The translations under genes and the position numbers were made by a program. This document shows, piece by piece, positions 1-46,453 of a stretch of DNA of 46,453 nucleotides. The notes beneath the pieces are model-generated. The model was not told the origin of the DNA. It saw only the letters and a program-made list of their open reading frames with translations, and searched no databases. The DNA is from Chara braunii (taxonomy: Eukaryota > Streptophyta > Charophyceae > Charales > Characeae), in assembly GCA_003427395.1 (NCBI GenBank), contig BFEA01000105.1:1680991-1727443 (forward strand). The letters run 5' to 3'. How positions within the stretch are numbered: position 1 is the first letter of the stretch; every line of letters begins with the position of its first letter.

Positions 1-33
<33 letters not shown>
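1..33. repeat. (AG)n microsatellite at left edge
   Basis: The window opens with an uninterrupted AG dinucleotide run followed by a short A tract. It is mirrored by CT runs beyond 978 on the other side of the foldback element. Confidence 0.95.
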
Positions 34-37
<4 letters not shown>

Positions 38-48
38 AAAAAAAAGAT

Positions 49-978
49 TGAATGGCAAAATTGACATATGAGTCAAATTGCGGCCGCAATCTATTTCGCA
101 GTTGGAATGATTTTTTAAAATTTATGTAGTGTTTGTCCTGGAAAGATCACAACAAAATTCACGAGTACTCCAATTTTCATGTTTTTTCACGCATTCTTCT
201 GAGCGCGAAAACTCACTGAATTTGGAGTACTTTTTTAGTTGGCCCAGGCATGGCTGAGTGGCAAAAATGGAAAATGTGCTGAATCGGCGCGACAATTATT
301 TCGCAGTCTAAATGATTTTTTGTAAATGTTCTATTATTATTTTTGGAAAGAACACGACCTCATCTATGGATTCTCAAAATTTCAGATTTTTGTGCATGTT
401 CGTATGAGCACAAAAAATTGTCAAAGTTGCCTCTTGCAAAACGCTTGTTTCGTTGTGCCTGACCTCCATGTTTTGAGAAGACGGGGATCAACGCCTGGGC
501 CCGAGGGCCCTTTTGCAGATTACATGCCCTCACTTCTTTTTGGGGTCCGCTTCTACCCGAGGACCGGTCCAATGCCCCCACTTCTTTTTGGGGTCCACTT
601 CCACCCGAGGACCGGTCCTTCGTTTTTCCAAAAGTCCCGGTTCTACCAGAGCTAGCTGTAGGTAGTCCGCAATTTTGCCAAGGACCGGTCCCCCAATTTT
701 TTTTGCCCCCGAAAAACCCACTTGCGTCCTGGTCGCCCGCCGCCAAAAATGCGACACCTTGACACAGACGCCGAAGCCCACTATACCGCAGCCTAAGGGC
801 TGCAAATTCAGTGAGTTTTCACGCTCAGAAGAATGAGTGAAAAAACCTGAAAATTGGAGTACTCGTAGATTTCGTTGTGATCTTTCCAGAAAAAACGCTA
901 AAAAAAAAATAAAAAATTATTCCAACTGCAAAATAGATCGCGGCCGCAATTTGACCCATATTTCAATTTTGCCATTCA
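49..978. mobile_element. Foldback element with ~180-bp inverted arms, built from the 205-bp repeat
   Basis: The left arm (49-230) and the reverse complement of the right arm (about 805-978) share TGAATGGCAAAATTG, GTCAAATTGCGGCCGC, TTGGAAT-ATTTTTT, GGAAAGATCACAAC, GAGTACTCCAATTTTCA and TTCTTCTGAGCG with few differences. The left arm is followed head-to-tail by another unit (about 238-425). The interior has a 48-bp tandem duplication at 531-618. No transposase frame is visible. The arms abut AG and CT runs, so no target duplication can be defined. Non-autonomous DNA transposon is the likeliest reading. Confidence 0.7.
531..618. repeat. Tandem duplication, 48-bp period, two copies
   Basis: CACTTCTTTTTGGGGTCC recurs at 531 and 579, followed in both by a CCCGAGGACCGGTCC motif. 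It lies inside the foldback element. Confidence 0.85.
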
Positions 979-1241
979 GTCTCTCTCTTTCTCTCTCTCT
1001 CTCTCTGTCTCTCTTTCTCTCTCTCACTCGTATCAACAAACGGAACAAAACTCTCTCTCTCTCTCTCTGGTAGGCCCCCCTCCTCCCTCTCTCTCTATTT
1101 CTTTCTCTCTCTCACACTCATAGCAATAAATGGAACAAAACTCTCTCTCTCTCTCCCTCCCTCTCTCTCTCTCTCTCTGGTAGGCCCTCCCCTCCCTCTC
1201 TCTCTATTTCTTTCTCTCTCACACTCATAACAATAAATGGA

Positions 1242-1288
<47 letters not shown>

Positions 1289-1290
1289 GT
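979..1290. repeat. CT-rich tandem array, three units
   Basis: Three units carry a CACTC-A-CAA-AAA-GGAACAAAAC core at 1025, 1115 and 1222, separated by (CT)n runs with GGTAGGCCC inserts. The short frames encoded here are simple-sequence artefacts. Confidence 0.85.
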
Positions 1291-1959
1291 GTTAGCTCTT
1301 AGTCTCATTGATTTGGCTACTTTAGGGCTGCGTTCCTACGACGATCTCCCAACAACTTTCACCCCGTTTGAACCCACTTGTGCGCCAGTCCCCCGTCGTC
1401 GAAAATGTGCCACCTTGACACAGCAGCCTTAGGGCTGCGAACAACCCGGAAATGCGAACAACCCGGAAAATGAAGCACGGGGACCGTTACCCACGCTACT
1501 GGTAGGTGCAGGCGTTGGGAGTTGTATGTAGGGACAAACAAAATTGGCCAAAACTTGGCCAATTCCGGACCACTGCCCTGATACTCGGCAACCCTGGAAC
1601 TTGAACAAAAAAATAAAAATAAAATCTGCTTACATACAGGCCTCAAAAGCCGAACAATCCAAGGATTACCATCAAAAGCCTTGCCGCGCCACTCTCCAAT
1701 CCAAATGTGAAAAGACAAAAAGAATGGCGCGTGTATCCTTCCGCGTTCTACATAGTACATACATACCATTCTCTATTTTTCTACTTTTCATATCTGGCGC
1801 GTAGTGCGGCGTCTTTCTACCGGTACCAGGAGGGAGGGCAGTACGTAGCGCGCGGTTGTTCGATGGAAGTTCCAATTCCAAGTGTCGTCCGCGTCAGCTA
1901 TTCTGTCTGTCTCGCGATCAAACTGAATCGTATGAAGGCGCTATAATCATCAAACAAAT
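1291..1959. other. Intergenic stretch with no recognised gene
   Basis: It contains a diverged copy (about 1374-1437) of a sequence also at about 720-800 (CCACCTTGACACAG, then CCTTAGGGCTGC). Otherwise unique; overlapping short frames on both strands show no family motif. Confidence 0.5.
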
Positions 1960-45553
<43,594 letters not shown>

Positions 45554-45928
45554 GTATGGAGACATGGCTGCTTTTGCTATGCTTCCTGCTCTTGTTTCTT
45601 CTTCCTTTTGCCCTCTTTGCACTTTCTTTGCTGTTTCGTTTTGCTTTATTCTTCCTTTCCGTTTTGCTCTCTCTTTTGCTTTTTTTCTTTTTCTTATTTA
45701 TTTATTGATTAATTGATTTTAATTAATTTTGTTTTTTTTAATGCTTTTTCACCCCTTTTTCCATTTCTGTTTTCCTTTGATTTTTGCTTCTTTTTTTGCT
45801 TTTGTTTTTTGCTTTTTTGTTTTTTGCTTTTTTGTTTTTTGCTTTTTTCTTTTGCTTTTTTTTGTGCTTTGTTTTTGACTTTTCCGAAGTTTTTCGTTTC
45901 TGCTGTCATTCGTCATCCGTCGTACCAC

Positions 45929-45982
45929 CGGGCCTAGCTCAGTTCGTACACCCATGAACTACTGAAATACAGAACTGGTTGC
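45929..45982 (+). mobile_element. tRNA-derived SINE fragment
   Basis: CGGGCCTAGCTCAGTTCGTA is an A-box region nearly identical to the minus-strand copy at 18790-18863. The following ATGAACTACTGAAATACAGA is also shared. The B box is degraded (AGAACTGGTTGCC). Confidence 0.55.
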
Positions 45983-46378
45983 CTCTCACTTAGTTCTGTT
46001 TGCAGAGCTTTATGAGAATTGGAAAGGAAAAGCAAAGGATGTTGGCTCCCACTCGTCTTTTAAGAGCAAACTCGATCTTGTTTTTGTTGGCTTCAAATTT
46101 CAATGGATCAGTGAATGGCATTCATCCATGTTGTGGGACAGCTTCATTGAGAACCACAAAGCAAGGAAGAGGACGAGGTGACGAGTGCCCCCCTCTTCAG
46201 TGTGAAATCTGCCTGGTTCAACTGGTTGGCTGTTCTACTCAGTAGTGCGATGAGGTCATGCCAATATTGAGAGAGTGCATGGAGGAGGAAATGGCGGAGA
46301 GAGGGGGACGAGGTGTGTGTGCACACAAGCGGGTGTTTCAGTTTGTGCGCGCGCACATGCCTGTGTATGTTAATATTT

Positions 46379-46386
46379 GTGTGTGC

Positions 46387-46453
<67 letters not shown>
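46379..46453. repeat. (GT)n(GA)n microsatellite at right edge
   Basis: GT dinucleotides give way to an uninterrupted GA run that continues to the last base. Confidence 0.95.

Larger units (their letters stand above)
45554..46453 (+). other. Start of intron 7 of the UBP6-like gene
   Basis: It begins GTATGG. A T-rich minisatellite (GCTTTTTTGTTTTTT units, about 45790-45870) is followed by a SINE head. The next expected exon motif (D-A-E-E-C) is not seen before the right edge, which ends in GT and GA dinucleotide runs (46379-46453). Confidence 0.75.

Noticed and set aside
46003-46453. Possible next UBP6-like exon after TTTGCAG
   Set aside because: The sequence after that acceptor-like site does not encode the expected D-A-E-E motif in any frame.

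Overview
This is a eukaryotic nuclear window that is gene-poor and rich in repeats. Only one host protein-coding gene is supported. It is a plus-strand deubiquitinase gene of the UBP6/USP14 family, read as seven exons from about 2488 to 45553 and running off the right edge. The order and spacing of its conserved motifs resemble plant UBP6. With the very long repeat-packed introns, the Ty3/gypsy element and the scaffold gap, this points to a streptophyte, quite possibly a charophyte alga such as Chara. The organism is an inference; no marker gene fixes it.

Layout. Bases 1-2487 hold a foldback element with about 180-bp inverted arms, CT/GA microsatellites, a 50-base G run, and the probable promoter and 5' UTR of the UBP6-like gene. 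Exon 1 (2488-2545) is followed by a 14.0-kb intron full of repeats: palindromic MITEs, a hAT-type non-autonomous element with a perfect 8-bp target duplication, a solo LTR nested inside a 205-bp repeat, an inverted-terminus element splitting a minisatellite, tRNA-derived SINE fragments and an unrecognised antisense reading frame. Exons 2-6 lie at 16547-30238. Introns 3-5 hold a polypyrimidine minisatellite, an exon-like cassette, a degraded U6 snRNA-like sequence and a divergent LTR. Intron 6 (30239-45493) contains a 435-base gap and a minus-strand Ty3/gypsy element with 1077-bp LTRs, PBS, gag, protease, RT/RNase H, integrase and a chromodomain-like C-terminus. Its frames are broken by several stops and frameshifts. 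Exon 7 ends at 45553.

Two features say that the assembly needs care. Bases 8940-8977 are a perfect head-to-head pair of Nextera transposase mosaic ends, a library junction rather than genome. Bases 30896-35884 repeat 38673-43661 at an offset of exactly 7777, including the same N positions. Since 7777 is the internal region plus one LTR, this looks like a circular repeat path unrolled by the assembler.

I found no convincing new gene system. The most useful biological observations are the reconstructed UBP6-like gene with giant introns, the nested transposon history in intron 1, the recurrent 205-bp and palindromic repeat families, and the unexplained antisense frame and exon-like cassette.
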